Assembly (NCBI GenBank): GCA_963691815.1
Contig: OY829667.1
Location: 8,942,821 to 9,006,820 of the forward strand
Length of the DNA: 64,000 bases
Direction: 5' to 3'
Source: Echiichthys vipera
Lineage: Eukaryota > Chordata > Actinopteri > Perciformes > Trachinidae
A program made the position numbers and the translations under genes. Below the pieces are notes generated by a model. The model saw only the letters and a list, made by a program, of their open reading frames with translations, searched no databases and was not told where the DNA came from. Shown piece by piece: positions 50,276-62,342 of this stretch. The first letter of the stretch is position 1. Every line of letters starts with the position of its first letter.

Positions 50276-53200
50276 TTAACAAGCTAGGCTAATTAGCATT
50301 GACTCAAAATCTCAACAGCAGTACGCTCAGCCTGTTATTGTTGCTGCCCCCAACCCTCCCACTTTACACCCCTGGCCCTATTTGGTGATACAGCTGGTGT
50401 GATCCCATCACAAGATAATCTCTTGTTTTTGAGTCATTTAACTGAATATCATTTAAAAAAATAAAAAAATTCAAAACCCATGACAGCAGGAGTTTTATGA
50501 GGAACTGTCAATTGATGCAATCATGGAAATGTTTTTGGCAGTGGTGTCATCATTGTCGCATGTAAACTCAACAAAATAAACACATTTGCATTGTAATGTG
50601 TCCAATACCTTTGATAATATTCAACTGAAGTACCATTAGGCTTAGTATTGGCCTGCCTTAAGAAAACATTGTTTGGATTATCATGGTTTACAGAGCCTCT
50701 GTCTGCCCCCTTTCCCTGGCATATGTTATCTGCAGCCGCAGCTGTATGGCACCAAGTACAGAATATCCCCCATCTGCTGATCCAGTCATGCACTCCTTTA
50801 TTTCCATCCCTCTCATTCTCCCAAGCCCACCTGAAGGGCCCAGCAGAGGAGCTAACCTGCTATGAACATGGCTGCTCCACAGCATTGGCAAGAAACAAAC
50901 CCTTTCCATTCCTGGAAGAGGCTTCCCTGTACTGATGTGCCATGCAATCTGCGTGGTCTGGCTGATGGTTGCACTTAGTTCCACTCCGTTTTGCCAACGT
51001 GAACAGGCCCAAACTGGAAATGCTTTAGATTACATGCCAGTATTCCCACTATCCCTTGAAAGGCCGTGAGGGTATTGTGCCAAAATTGCTGGTGCTGCTT
51101 TGGAATACACCAATTAGTTATCCTATTGTTGAATCTGCTGTCCACTGTAAGGAAAGCAGACTTTTCCAACAATATATTATTGGCTGGATATTTCTAATAT
51201 TTGCTACTTTATATTAGCAACCAACTCTGCTGTCTCAAGATGATATAAGATGGGCAGCTACTGTCTTAGAGACTCATCAGTCAAAATCCTATGACAGGTC
51301 CACACTGATATGCTGTATCATGTGCCATTTCTGACTGTTTTTGCATTCATACACTCATCATTATGCCATAATTGTCTGAATATGCAAAATCCCTTTAATT
51401 ACTAATTAATGAAAACACAGCAACTGCTACCAAAGGGGGGATTTCAACACAACATCGCTGATTAGCAGGGCTGCTGAGGTTTTACTTTTTGAAAGTAAAG
51501 CTAATTATAGCAGCTGTATATATGTATTCACATAAAACATATCAGATAAATTTGTTTGCTCATATGTTAAAAAATAGAACATTTGTTCTGAGCACAGTGT
51601 CCCACTTCTGAGATTTCTTGTTAAAAATGATACAGTAAAATAAAATGTTACAGCTTAAGCAGAGTAAAAAAAAGCTGCTATGCCTGTATGATTTAGTAAC
51701 TTTCCCAGAAATAAATGCACAGGATAGACAAAAAACTTACACTGGAAACTAAAGGGGAACACAAGGGACCGATGGTGAAAAAAGGGGAAGTTATTGTGGT
51801 TTTGCCTGATTAATCAAGCCTGTATTCAGGCTCTGCGAATAGCAAGACCGTGTTCTATTAGCATTGTTTAACAGGAAATAATGTACTCGGGAAGGAAAGG
51901 GGTGGCAGGAGGGTCAGTGAGAGAAAGAGAGTGAGTGAGAAAGAAGAAGAGCAAAGGGGGAAGTTAAAGGAGGAAGGTCCTGGGTGTCTGCAGAGAAGCA
52001 AGAGCCTTCGGGGACCCAGTGTTTACAAGGTGGCAATTATACTTGATGAAGTGCCTCCCTCCACAGCCCCCTTCAGCAGCCATTTCCCACTAGTGCCCAC
52101 CACGCCAGAGCCACATACATCTTCCTGTTGCAAAATATCTCATTAACGGCCAGTAGATGGGACGTCACTTATCTCTATCAAACATATGCACAAGTGCCCC
52201 CTTATGATTCTCTTCTCCCACTTCCCTTTCTTTCCCCTTTCTCTCTCTCTCTGTCTCTCGCTCAGACTTTAGACGCATTGTCTTAAAGGCAAATCTGTTT
52301 CATTTAGTAGTGTAAAGGCAGATGGGAGGTTAGTCCACTGAAATGGAACAACTTTCTTCATTACTAAGCAAACGGCAGGGTTTATATTTCTTTGGCAAAG
52401 TCGGGTGTTGGGGGGATCAATGACACTGTAATCGGCATAATTAGCACTATAAAGTGGAAGCGAGAGCCAAGAGAGCATGGAAATGAAGCCTGATTTCAAT
52501 GTCGTAAATTACTCCTTGAAACGTATTACTATTACATGTTCCAAGCAGGTTAAGTGTCCTTTTATTTTGGCGACTGGGTTTTTAGTGGGATTAGCAATTT
52601 CCTGTAGTGAATGGACTCTGTTTTAGAGACTTGGAAATGCCCCATTTCACTAAACAATTGGAGATTCAAGTCACTTTGCACATACAAAAGGACCTTTAAG
52701 ACCACACGAGCAAGTGAAAAACGGTGAAAGTGTATCTGACTGACAGCCAAATCAAATTAATTTTTTTTCTCTCCCTTCAATAACAAGTCATGCAGAGCAT
52801 TCTTAAGGTGGACGACCTGTTTAAATTAAATTTCTATCCTCAAAAACGATCTACATCCTCATAAAAAGGTCATTCAACACTTTCAGAATGGTAATTAACA
52901 TAAGCCAAAAGAGGAATGTCCAATGCAGCTGGCTCAGAAAGCCAAATGAAAGGAAGTGTAATGAGACAAGGGCTCATCTCTACCTATGTGGCCCGCAAAA
53001 GTTCTTCGAACCACCTTTACACTTTATCAGATACCATCTTGTTTCTCTGGTTCTTACAATAAGGACATTTTTCTCATTTACAAGTCACAGGCTATCTCCT
53101 GTGGGCCATTAGTTTTTTGCTGCCATTTAAGCATATTGTGGAACCAGTTTTCCTGAATGATAAGAGTCTCATTGAATATGTATCTACAATCGAGGCCATC

Positions 53201-53359
53201 AAAGTAAACAAAGATCCCTGCTGCTCAAAAGTAATTACACTTTGTCACCTCTGCTCTTATTCAAGCATTGTGCGCTTGGTTTAACATGTGTTTGACATTG
53301 CAAGGCTTGACAACGCAATTTAGAGCTCAGGAGGAACTAGCAAAGCAAAATTATAGAGC
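50276..53359. other. Mostly unique non-coding DNA, parts conserved-looking
   Basis: From about 50640 to 51170 and 52330 to 52800 the sequence is even in composition, without simple repeats or transposon motifs, for example GATTATCATGGTTTACAGAG, GGAATACACCAATTAGTTAT, GTAATCGGCATAATTAGCAC and GATTAGCAATTTCCTGTAGT. Overlapping frames on both strands at 50521-50984 are not supported as exons. A purine-rich stretch lies at 51911-51970 and a CT-rich stretch at 52228-52264. Confidence 0.35.
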
Positions 53360-54204
53360 AATGGACTATGAATGCACCTTTTGTATTAAGCCAGGATGCA
53401 GAAAGAATTAGATTTTCTTTCTCCAAAATAATGCAAACAGGATCAAAAATCCACACACACGGTAGCAGCTCTGTAAGGCTTAATGCTTATAACCACATTA
53501 TCAGTGTCAAGGCTAACTTGCTAAGGTTTAGCAGATGCAGTACCACTTTCACTATCTCGGTTTAGCATGATAGCATGCTAACATTCGCAAAGTTTTGGAC
53601 AAATTTAAAAGTTGGCGTGATGATTTGGCGTTTTGGGAAGTAGCCACATATTTGCTTTCTGGTGGAGAGTCAGGTGATAATATTGATAGCCTACTGCTTT
53701 ACATTCAATAGAAGGCCGCAGCCAGTACATTTATTTGATAACCTTAGTTACTTTACAGATTCTAGTTATTAATATCAATTATTATCAACAAATAAAATAG
53801 GATATACCATTATAGATTACGCTTCAAGCATAATAGACTATAAATGCACTTTTTGTATTAAGACAGTTTGCAGGAAGAATTACATTGTCTTTCTACAATA
53901 TAATGCAAACAAGATCAAAAGTCCACAGACATGGTACTGGTAGCAGCTCTGTTAGGCTGTACTCAGGCACAATAGTGCTTTGGGCTAAATGCCAATACCC
54001 ACATGCTATCAGTGTCAATGCTAACTTGCTAAGGTTTAGCAGATGCAATATCACTTTCACCATCTTAGTTTAGTGTGTTAGCATACTAACATTCGCAAAG
54101 TTTTGGAAAAATTTTAAAGTTGGCGTATTTGGCATTTTGGGAAGTAGAAACTTATTTGCTTTCTGGTGGAGAGTTAGATACTGCTTTACATTTAATATGA
54201 GGCC
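53360..54204. repeat. Duplicated mosaic of dispersed repeats (two ~0.35-kb copies)
   Basis: Copy 1 (about 53360-53717) and copy 2 (about 53829-54204) are direct repeats sharing, in order, ATGCACCTTTTGTATTAAG-like sequence, TAGCAGCTCTG, GCTAACTTGCTAAGGTTTAG, AACATTCGCAAAGTTTTGG, TTGGGAAGTAG and TTGCTTTCTGGTGGAGAGT. Copy 2 holds about 30 bp (ACTCAGGCACAATAGTGCTT and TGGGCTAAATGC) that copy 1 lacks. The TTAGCA/GCTAACAT phrases belong to a known perciform repeat, and the TTTTGGGAAGTAG part to the GCTTAGC family at 45-46.6 kb. Since the same mosaic occurs twice, a tandem duplication is likelier than two independent insertions. Confidence 0.75.
53722..53822 (+). mobile_element. Internal fragment of a CAGTGGTGGAA-type hAT-like element
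   Basis: GTACATTTATTTGATAACCT with TAGTTACTTTACAGATTCT and ATAGGATATACCATTATAG matches 56108-56198 of the element at 56010-57089. It sits between the two copies of the duplicated mosaic and has neither terminus. Confidence 0.65.
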
Positions 54205-56009
54205 TGGCTCTGTCAAACGGTAACACAATCTGGACCCTATTTTCCTACGATTTTTGTCTAAGTGACTAATGTGGAGAACAATCTTAGAAATTGGTTCAGT
54301 ATTGAGGGAGAGCGCTGCAATGTAATCACTCAGGTCAACTGTCAACCGTCAGTGTATTAAAAGTGCGTGTTTGTGATACTGACAACATGTCTGACAATAT
54401 TAAGCAAAGGACCCTGCAGAGAAATAAAAGCTGTTATCGTTGGCTTGATCCAGCCTGTTTGTTATTGTCTCTAATCAAGTCTCACTCGTAGGAATCTCTT
54501 GCCGAAATCTCGCAAGAGGTGGCTTTTTCAATGTCACAGCTAAATATTTAGCTGATTACAACAATGTGGAAAAGTTAAGTCACTGTTCACAAGACTTTTT
54601 CTTTGGTTGGACACAACAAATCATTTCACTCAAAACTGCAAGAGGTGCTCTAGGAAAAGAGATCATCAAACACAGAGGGTTTCATTCTCTCGGGACCATA
54701 AATTACTGGAATAAATTTCAAAGCAATTCATCCATTAGTTGCTGAAATACAGACATTGAGTCAACAGCAGAGCCACACTAGCATGCCTAATAATTAAAGC
54801 ATCTCTCTTTGCACTATTTCCAGTGGACAGATGGGTCAAATTCAGCCAGATTTATATTCAGTTTTTCTGAAACAGCCTACAGTTGCATAACATCGGTCTT
54901 CCTGAGCAACCTTCATATCTTTCAGTTGCTACCCAGACCCCTTCTCCATCTGCCCGTCTCCCTTTTTCTCCAGTTTCCATTCCATCCACCTCTCCACTCC
55001 TTACTTGTCACACACATACTTCTACTACAAAGGTGCCCAGATGCCTCAAATCTCCAGCATTGATCTCCTCCAGCAAAAGGGTGACCCACGTGGGATCCGC
55101 CTCACTAATCACTGCCTGAAACCACTCTGGGCTCACAGGCCGAGAGATAAAGACAGCCTCGAGCTTTACTCGGCTTTAGCAGGCCTCAGCGGCTGTCTCT
55201 GTCGGGACTGACAAGCAAGACTGTTACTAAGGTGAAAAATCGCCGCCGGCCAACCTACTGTGAGCTCCCTTTCCATCTCACAATCCGAAAAAAAAAAGTT
55301 CCACAACAATCTGTGGGGACAAGCACAAAGAAATGTCACCTCTGAGCCGGCGTGACGCACGCTGCACAGCAGGTTAACGCAGCATTAGGTCTGCATGCAT
55401 AATAATTGTTGTTTCATTGTTTTTTTAATGTTTATGATTATTTTTCTCTTTTTATCCCCCTTCCTCTCACTCTCAAGAGGTGGTAGTGTGATAAACGATG
55501 AACAGCAAGGCCTAGAGAGTGAGTGTCGCATGGTTGCACAGAATTCACAATTAGCCATTTCATTAGCATCCATTAACATTTAATTTTATTGTGTATATGG
55601 GAGCGACAGTAGAGGAGCTAGGGGCAGATGCTGCATTTTCCCATTGACCCATAAATACAGATAAATGCACTTTCGTGGCAAACTTAATAGCAACTACTGC
55701 TCATGCATATGATCACTGAACATAGACGAACCTGGACCGTCAACTACTGAAACTTTGAGAAAGAGTTGGGAACAATGGGATGGGTAAGTGATCGGATATA
55801 TACATTGAGAAGCAGCTGCATCTCAGCTTTCGGGAGAAATTAGTCTAGTAGTTGAGAGAGACAAAGTCTCTGCAGGGAGGAGGTTGGGGAGAGGGATGGG
55901 TCAATCAAATACAGGACTTTCACCCAGTAGACTGCGGTGTCCCATGTCTCACTATAGTTATATTACAAACATATATATTTTAACCCCACCCATGATATTT
56001 TCCTCACCC
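54205..56009. other. Unique non-coding DNA with a conserved-looking part
   Basis: From about 55060 to 55700 the sequence is repeat-free and evenly composed, with words such as GCATGCATAATAATTG, CACAATTAGCCATTTC, ATTAGCATCCATTAACATTT and CATGCATATGATC. It looks like a conserved non-coding element but no comparison is possible here. Frames at 54809-55211 on the plus strand have no splice or domain support. Confidence 0.35.
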
Positions 56010-57089
56010 CAGTGGTTGAAAGTAAATTAACTCAAGTACTGTATTCAAGTACAATTTTGAGGTACATTCCGATACATTTCAGAGGATATACTGTACATTT
56101 TACCCCACTACATTTATTTGATAACCTCAGTTACTTGACAGATTCTGATTACTAAAACAAAATATTATCAACAAATAAGATAGGATGTATCATTATAGAA
56201 TAACGGGTAAGTCCGGCAGCCCAAACAAGTAAATTACCGAATGCACTGGAGTTCAGATAAAAGGCATAACTTCAGATGCCTGGTCCATATTCCGACAGAA
56301 GGATCCAAGAGAAAAAAGCGTTAGCAAACGGCTTGCTCAATAGCTGCTCTCATCTCATCCGCAGAAGCCGCCATCTTGTTTACAATAAACAGTCGCTTCT
56401 CGTTGCGTCACACTTCGACTCGCCTCAAAACCAACGCTGATTGGTTCGGTCGCTTGGCTAACTAACTCAACATTTTTTCGCCGCACGTTACCTGACTGAT
56501 CTGCGAGTAAAATACAATGGAGAAGTTCAGGATGGTCTCACTAGGCTGCAGGGTGCTATTTTGAGCAACATTAGTGGATATTTGGAAAAATAAACAGAAG
56601 AAGAAATATGACCGCCTTTTCCAGTGGCAGTGTGCTATTCCAGACAGCACTAGGGAAATTGAGTGTACTGATCGTGTCAGTACATAGGGCATACAGTGCA
56701 GGAATGTCAATACTGCAGTGCATGATTTAGGACACATCATATGTTAATAGGCGATCACCGGAAAAACTTGTCTCGATGGCTTATTTGATGTATATTCATG
56801 CCGAACAAGACTATAGGGTCCAACTACGCAGGACTTACATTTTAAGCTGCACAGCAGTAGATGAAGTCAATAAAAGTGATTCATTTACATTACATTATTT
56901 ACATTAATCTATCAATACTATAATCCAATAATATATTATTTTGAAATATACCATTCCTTATAGTGAGTACTTTTGCTTTTTGTACTCTAATTATATTTTG
57001 ATGTTAATACTTATGTACTTTTAGGAAGTAGCATTTTGAATGCAGGACTTTTACTCGTAACAGAGTATTTCTACAGTTTGGTATTTAAT
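56010..57089 (+). mobile_element. hAT-like CAGTGGTTGAAAGTAA element, split by an insertion
   Basis: The left end is CAGTGGTTGAAAGTAAATTA followed by ACTCAAGTACTG, then TACCCCACTACATTTATTTG. The distal part reads GAGTACTTTTGCTTTTTGTA, TTTTGAATGCAGGACTTTTA and CTCGTAACAGAGTATTTCTA. This is the order of a very common teleost non-autonomous element. The last ~60 bp, including the right terminus, are missing, so no target duplication can be read. The middle is displaced by an insert at about 56208-56837. Confidence 0.7.
56208..56837. mobile_element. Insert of ~630 bp inside the hAT-like element
   Basis: It starts TAAGTCCGGC and ends GCAGGACTTA, a short imperfect inverted repeat. The interior includes AGAAGCCGCCATCTTGTTTA, AACCAACGCTGATTGGTTCG and CGTTACCTGACTGATCTGCG, MITE-like phrases found in fish. 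The minus-strand frame at 56462-56740 within it is not a recognisable protein. The family and exact ends are unresolved. Confidence 0.45.
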
Positions 57090-57612
57090 CGAGGCAGTTG
57101 TCAAATTACATTTTACGCACCCTGTTCTTGACACAATTTTAGATTATTGATTCAGGTTTAGGCCCAACAAGAATGTTTGATTCTCGAATCAGACCCGACA
57201 AAATTTTGTCCTGTCAGGATGGTAATTTTGTCAAATAAGCTAATCAAAGTTTTGTCAGCAAGTTGTGGCAGACTATTTATGGGACCCTGCGAATAGCTAT
57301 TCATCTGTTATGACTTGTGTGATGCACGCAGAGACGAGAGAAGGCAAAAATAATGGTTTGACATACCATTCTCTTTGTCAAGCCATCATGAGGCAAATCC
57401 AGATGCCGCATCGGCTGTTTATCCACAATGGCACACTGCACAGAACAAAAACAAGCAATTACTGCGGGTAACACTAATTTTCTTACAATGCACCATATCC
57501 GTGGGGGTCAAACTAAACTAATTATTGGAATGACATTGTGTCGTCTAATCCCAGCAGGAGATATTGTTTTGATTTTAACATCAAGTATAATTGGGCCTAC
57601 AGTATGTATTAT
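57090..57612. other. Unique non-coding DNA
   Basis: A 14-bp perfect palindrome, GACAAAATTTTGTC, lies at 57197-57210. Nothing else is recognised. Confidence 0.45.
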
Positions 57613-57744
57613 TTAAAGGAATATTTCACGCCCCCAAAAGGATCATTTGTAGATCAGTTACTCACCCTGTGTTACCTTAAATTCTTCAAGAACATTTTTT
57701 TTTTCTATACGAATGATCATTTTGAGGGTGAAGTATTCCTTTAA
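57613..57744. mobile_element. Complete 124-bp TTAA MITE
   Basis: The body is 57617-57740, flanked by TTAA on both sides (57613-57616 and 57741-57744). The left arm AGGAATATTTCACGCCCCCA with AAAGGATCATT is the inverted match of the right arm, whose complement reads AGGAATACTTCACCCTCAAA with ATGATCATT. Arms of about 33 bp and the TTAA target place it with piggyBac- or Kolobok-mobilised MITEs. Its AGGAATA terminus is close to that of the element at 37790-38427. It is compact and intact at the ends. Confidence 0.85.
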
Positions 57745-60700
57745 GCATATTTCCTACAAATCCAAGTATACATTTTGGTGCTACATATTAGCATGGCATG
57801 CCTCATACATTCCTCTCAGTAATTGCCCAGGCAGCACTGAGAGGATTGTGTTAGAAGACTCACACAGTGGATTTTTTTTCTCAAACCAGCATCTTCAACC
57901 ATGATTAACATCCATCAAATCAAAAGCTGTGGGTTAGTATTGCAGTCATAACAAATTTCACTGACTACCAGTGCTGGGAAGTTGTGTAGGAGTGCATATT
58001 TGTGCAGGAATGCAGCGTTGTGTGTTTCTGTGTGTGTTGATGGTTTCAGGGTCTCTTGCCTCTGACAGTTTGAAGACACTCGGCTACAGAGACTAGCTTG
58101 AGGATCTATTAATTTCAGTGGAAGCTTGGTCATTACAAAGGTAAACGCTGACATTTCAGGCAGCGTGTTATTTTGACTGACTGCCTATTAGAGGGTGTAA
58201 TGCAGCGCGCAAATGTATACTTCAAGCCTCAGTGCTTCAGCAATGGACAGTGAGAGCGGATGGCTCAATCCACTGGTCTTTATTTAGCAAGGTCGCTCAG
58301 GACATTAGTAGGTTTGGACACAGGCAATGCAAAGCCCCACATACACACAGATAGGCACTATCAATGACATTGTTGTCAGCATACTCTTCAAGAGCTTGCA
58401 CTATTAAGAGCCTGTCTCCATTCAAAGTATACTGGCCCTGTTTATAGGAGATAGGAGTTATAAATCCGTTGTTATGGCTTTTTGTAAGCCTCTAACTTAG
58501 GGAAAAGCTCTGTAGTCACAATTTCTGATCAGTGGTCCTTACCCGCCACATGACAGCTTCTGCTGATTGGATTGAGTAAAACCACACATTGTCAAATGCC
58601 GAGCTGTGAAATTTAAAACTTTAAAATTGTCATACCAGCTCAAGAAATCTAAACTACAGTGTTCCACAGAAATATTTACTGGCTCCTCTGACCCAATATA
58701 AAACCATCAGTTTGCTTGAAATGATACATTCCGTGCGGTGAAGGATTACCTACAAATAATTGACCTATCTTTTGCAATGCACTAACCCCTATAATTTTGA
58801 AAATGGGAGCTCTGAGTATTGTCAGTACGTGTTTTACTAAACCTGCCAGTTGTTACCGATTCCAAACAACGGGTCTATGGATTTCAGAGCCTCTGAGGTT
58901 GAACTTTGAGCAGCTACAACTCCTTCGGCGAGCAGACAGTTGCTGCTTAGTTTCCCACCACGACGAGAGGGCTTTGTTTGTTCCTTACAAGTGTCGCCCC
59001 TTGGGGGTGTTTTATAATTCTGGCCAGTTTCTCCATCTTGTGTTGCTTTTATAGCTGTATTGTAATATTGGGTGGTCAGTGGGTCACAGAGGGCTGGGCA
59101 CACCCCTCATAAAGGCCCTTGTTCAGAAAAAAAAGAGGGCATTTTTTTATGGGTCTAATTGGAAGTTGGCAGTGCGGCCATGTGGGCTGCTGGTAGGGAT
59201 TAGACTGGTGGCTCAGTTGGCTGACTCCTGATGGAACACTATGGACCCAACTCAGACGCTTCCCCTTGTTACCCTGGAGGGAGAGGGAAAGCGTGTGTTT
59301 ATCTGTGTGTATGTGCAGGGAGAGCGTGGGGATGGGGAGGCGGTGGGAGGCTACTGCCCTGCTCCAAAGCTATTTGTCTCGGCCAAAAGGTTCCCTTGTC
59401 CTTCACAGATGGCTGGGCATGCACGCCCATTAGTGAAAGAAAAAGAAGAGCTAAAGGAACACAGAAGGCAGAAGAGACACCTGCGTGTCTGCTTAACAAA
59501 TACACTCTCGCTGTGATCTATCTATGGGCTGGATTTGTTTTGTATAGAATGTGATTTACACTCCATCACAGACAAAAAAAACCATCATGGAATATATCCA
59601 ATGCAGGATCTGGGGAGAAAAGTTACTGAGCCAAGCAGAATCCCATGACTCCTTGGAAAAGAATTAGCATTTTCAGCCCATGGGGGGGGGGAGAGACAGA
59701 GTCAGAGAGACAGGAAAAGGAAGCTGGGCAAAATTGAAGATAAGGGGAGCGAGGTAGAGGGGAATGGGATTTCCACAGAATGCACAGGCCTTTACAAACT
59801 TCAGCGTTATGTTGTGGATGCCTTAAAAACATATTTTTCCTCAAACTAAAAGAAACAAAATGTAGTTTGGCAACCATCAAAGTATTTTCCTTTCCCCTTC
59901 TTTCATTATTTGCTCAGACACCGCAGGGTGGGTATTGAAGGGTTTAAGCATGTCAGTTTGGCACAGTTCCAATGATGTGTTATTTATTGGGGGGAACAGT
60001 AGCTCATTGGAGTAAAGACTTCAGTGTGAGAGGGTAGACTGCAAGCAATTCTATCAACATCTCACCTCTCTCTCACCCACCTGCATTTATTTCAGCGTTG
60101 CCTTCAACCCCCTCAGATGAAGCTCTCCCTACAGCGCAGATGCTTTACAGTTCTGTCAGTGTAACAGCAGAGTAGGCAGCTGAAGTAGGCATGTGACTGA
60201 GAAAAAAAAAGTAAAAGGTAAGGATTCTGATAGAATCCATCCTTTGAGAGAGATTTCTTTCAAAATGTATTTCTTATAAAATAGTAAAATATTGATTTTG
60301 ATGGTAAAAGAGTGTGATCCTGAGGTAACTGAATATGCTACATATTGCCTGAACTTAAAGGAATACTTTACTAGTTTTAATCCAGTTCTGTATCACAGAA
60401 ATATGGGCTGTGTGTATACTGTAGATGAACAGTGTGTCTTCCCTCCGTCACAAAAATCCCTGGGTAGCATCCAAGGTCCACAAAATTTTTGTTATATGTT
60501 CAACAATCTCCCAAGTAAGTCATCAAATTAAAGTCATGGGCTTTGATCAAGTTTTACTGAATGAATAGTATATTGTGATTTGAATTGTTACACACTTAAT
60601 ACTGTCTTAAAAGTATAACTTTGAGGCAGCGACACACCCGTTAAATAAATACCCTGCACCACCTTCACCTCAACGTACAGTCTATGCGCCTCATATAATA

Positions 60701-62310
60701 ACCTCAAAAACTTTCTAAGCTAATCATTTTATTACTTCTCTATGATTTGACGACATTTCACTTGTAACACTGTAATATACAAATGTTGAAGAAGGGAATA
60801 TCCCTGTGTCTATATTAGCAATCTAAAAACATTTACATTTGAATTGTGCACTTTGCACGCCCTGATAACTAATTCTTAAACACAGGCTTAGGAAAACTGT
60901 ACAATTTTTAAAGACGAGATCTTTTCTAAAGAATCCTCTCAGGAGCTAACATCTTGAGGACCAACCAGTGTGTTGATTGACTCAGAGTTAACTATTCTTG
61001 CTTCTCAGGAAGTAATTGGTGTGGCACAAAGGCAAGAAGACAGCATAATGATCATCATGTTGACCAGGGTAATTGAAATGTCTTGTGCTCTTAGACGCAA
61101 ACGGTCTTAGACGGAGAACTTCTCCTTGGCAATAATAATATATATATATATATGTTTATTTTCTATAATGTAAGGTCTTAATTCTACCTGCAAACAGCAA
61201 AAAAGCATTATCAAGCATTATCAAGCATTTTGCATTCAGGCTATGATTTTAACAAATGGCATATTCTCAAAAAGTTCCAGCTTCTGGTTAATTAGCCGTG
61301 TAGTGACAAATCAAATGGCTACGTTTTTACTTCAACTTTAGGATTTTTTTCTCAAACTCAGCCAATGAAGAGAGCTTTTGTGGCAAGGTAGGCTCGCCAC
61401 AAACACAGGGATGTGGAATAAAGCAGCAACAGCAACATTTAAGTTGTTCCAAAAAAATGTTCTTTTGTTTTTTAAAACATACTGCAATGCTGCCAAAACA
61501 ACTCACACTAACATTATGGCTACACAGACAAAAAAGCCCCAAAAATATATATTCTGAAGCCGTTTTAGTGTTTGACCAGTGAGAAAAGACTTTAGGCCAG
61601 CAGCAGCTCCTCTCATTCAAGAAGCTGCGGGACATCACAAGCAAGAAGTGAACAGGAAAAATCATAGATCACCCCGCTTACAAATTCAGCAACCAGTTCC
61701 AGAAACTCCCTTTTGGGGAAATGGGACACAAACTGTGCTGCCCAGCACTTCTGCCTGAAAGCAGTCTCTGCTCAACAAGCCAACTACTTCAGTTCTCTGT
61801 GTGAACTGGGAAACTGCCCCATGTCTGATGGTGAGCGCAAAGTACCAGCCAGAAAAACAGTACACACTCAGAAATAAAGCCCTGACGTCATGCTTGACCT
61901 TAAATCTGAAGGAATAAAGCAGGTGAAGTGAATGACAGAGAGCCATGGGCAGTGATGCTCTGTAAGCAGATGATAATCGAGAGTCCCCAAGAAAGGCTTT
62001 TAAAGACCATCAGCACCGAACCATGGGGCGCAAAGATGTACAATAGCAAATCATGGTTGACACCTCTTAACTGCACAGGTCAGAGCAGCTAATGGCCTTC
62101 CTAGAGAGCACTGCAACCACAAACAACCCATATAAGTTCAAGCTCTATCTTTGGGCTGCATCAGTATGCTGGCATGGGGTGGGTTTTTTGTAGAATTCAA
62201 TCCCACGTTCTATTTACCGGTCAAGTCAAACAAATTTAATTGTGTTCTCTGACCAAAGTGCTGTGACAGAAAGAGTAAAGGCAAATACAATGTTGTGGAA
62301 AGGAAAACAT
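57745..62310. other. Mostly unique non-coding DNA
   Basis: No exon is recognised. Near 60356 the phrase TTAAAGGAATACTTTACTAG looks like one end of a TTAA MITE without a matching partner. A short AT tract is at 61131-61153 and a tandem of AGCATTATCA at 61205-61231. A G run of about 10 lies at 59681-59691. Frames at 58797-59103, 59231-59554 and 61327-61946 show no domain. The 58800-59050 stretch is GC-richer and may be an unidentified old repeat. Confidence 0.4.
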
Positions 62311-62342
62311 TGTGTGTGTGTGTGTGTGTGTGTGGGGGGGGG
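62311..62342. repeat. (TG)n followed by a G run
   Basis: (TG)n of about 24 bp runs directly into nine G (62334-62342), the third case of this order in the window. Confidence 0.9.

Noticed and set aside
50521..50984. Overlapping frames of 90-98 codons on both strands, suspected exon
   Set aside because: No frame has domain-like features or good flanking splice sites. Openness on both strands points to composition, perhaps a conserved non-coding element.
58797..59103. Overlapping frames of 85-88 codons on both strands
   Set aside because: GC-richer stretch with no recognised protein. It may be a dispersed repeat, but I could not identify one with confidence.
60356..60540. TTAAAGGAATACTTTAC taken as a complete TTAA MITE
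   Set aside because: No matching inverted right end was found within about 1 kb, so at most it is one end fragment.
61327..61665. 112-codon minus-strand frame with Cys run
   Set aside because: Cys run comes from a GCAGCAACAGCAACA tract on the other strand; no domain.
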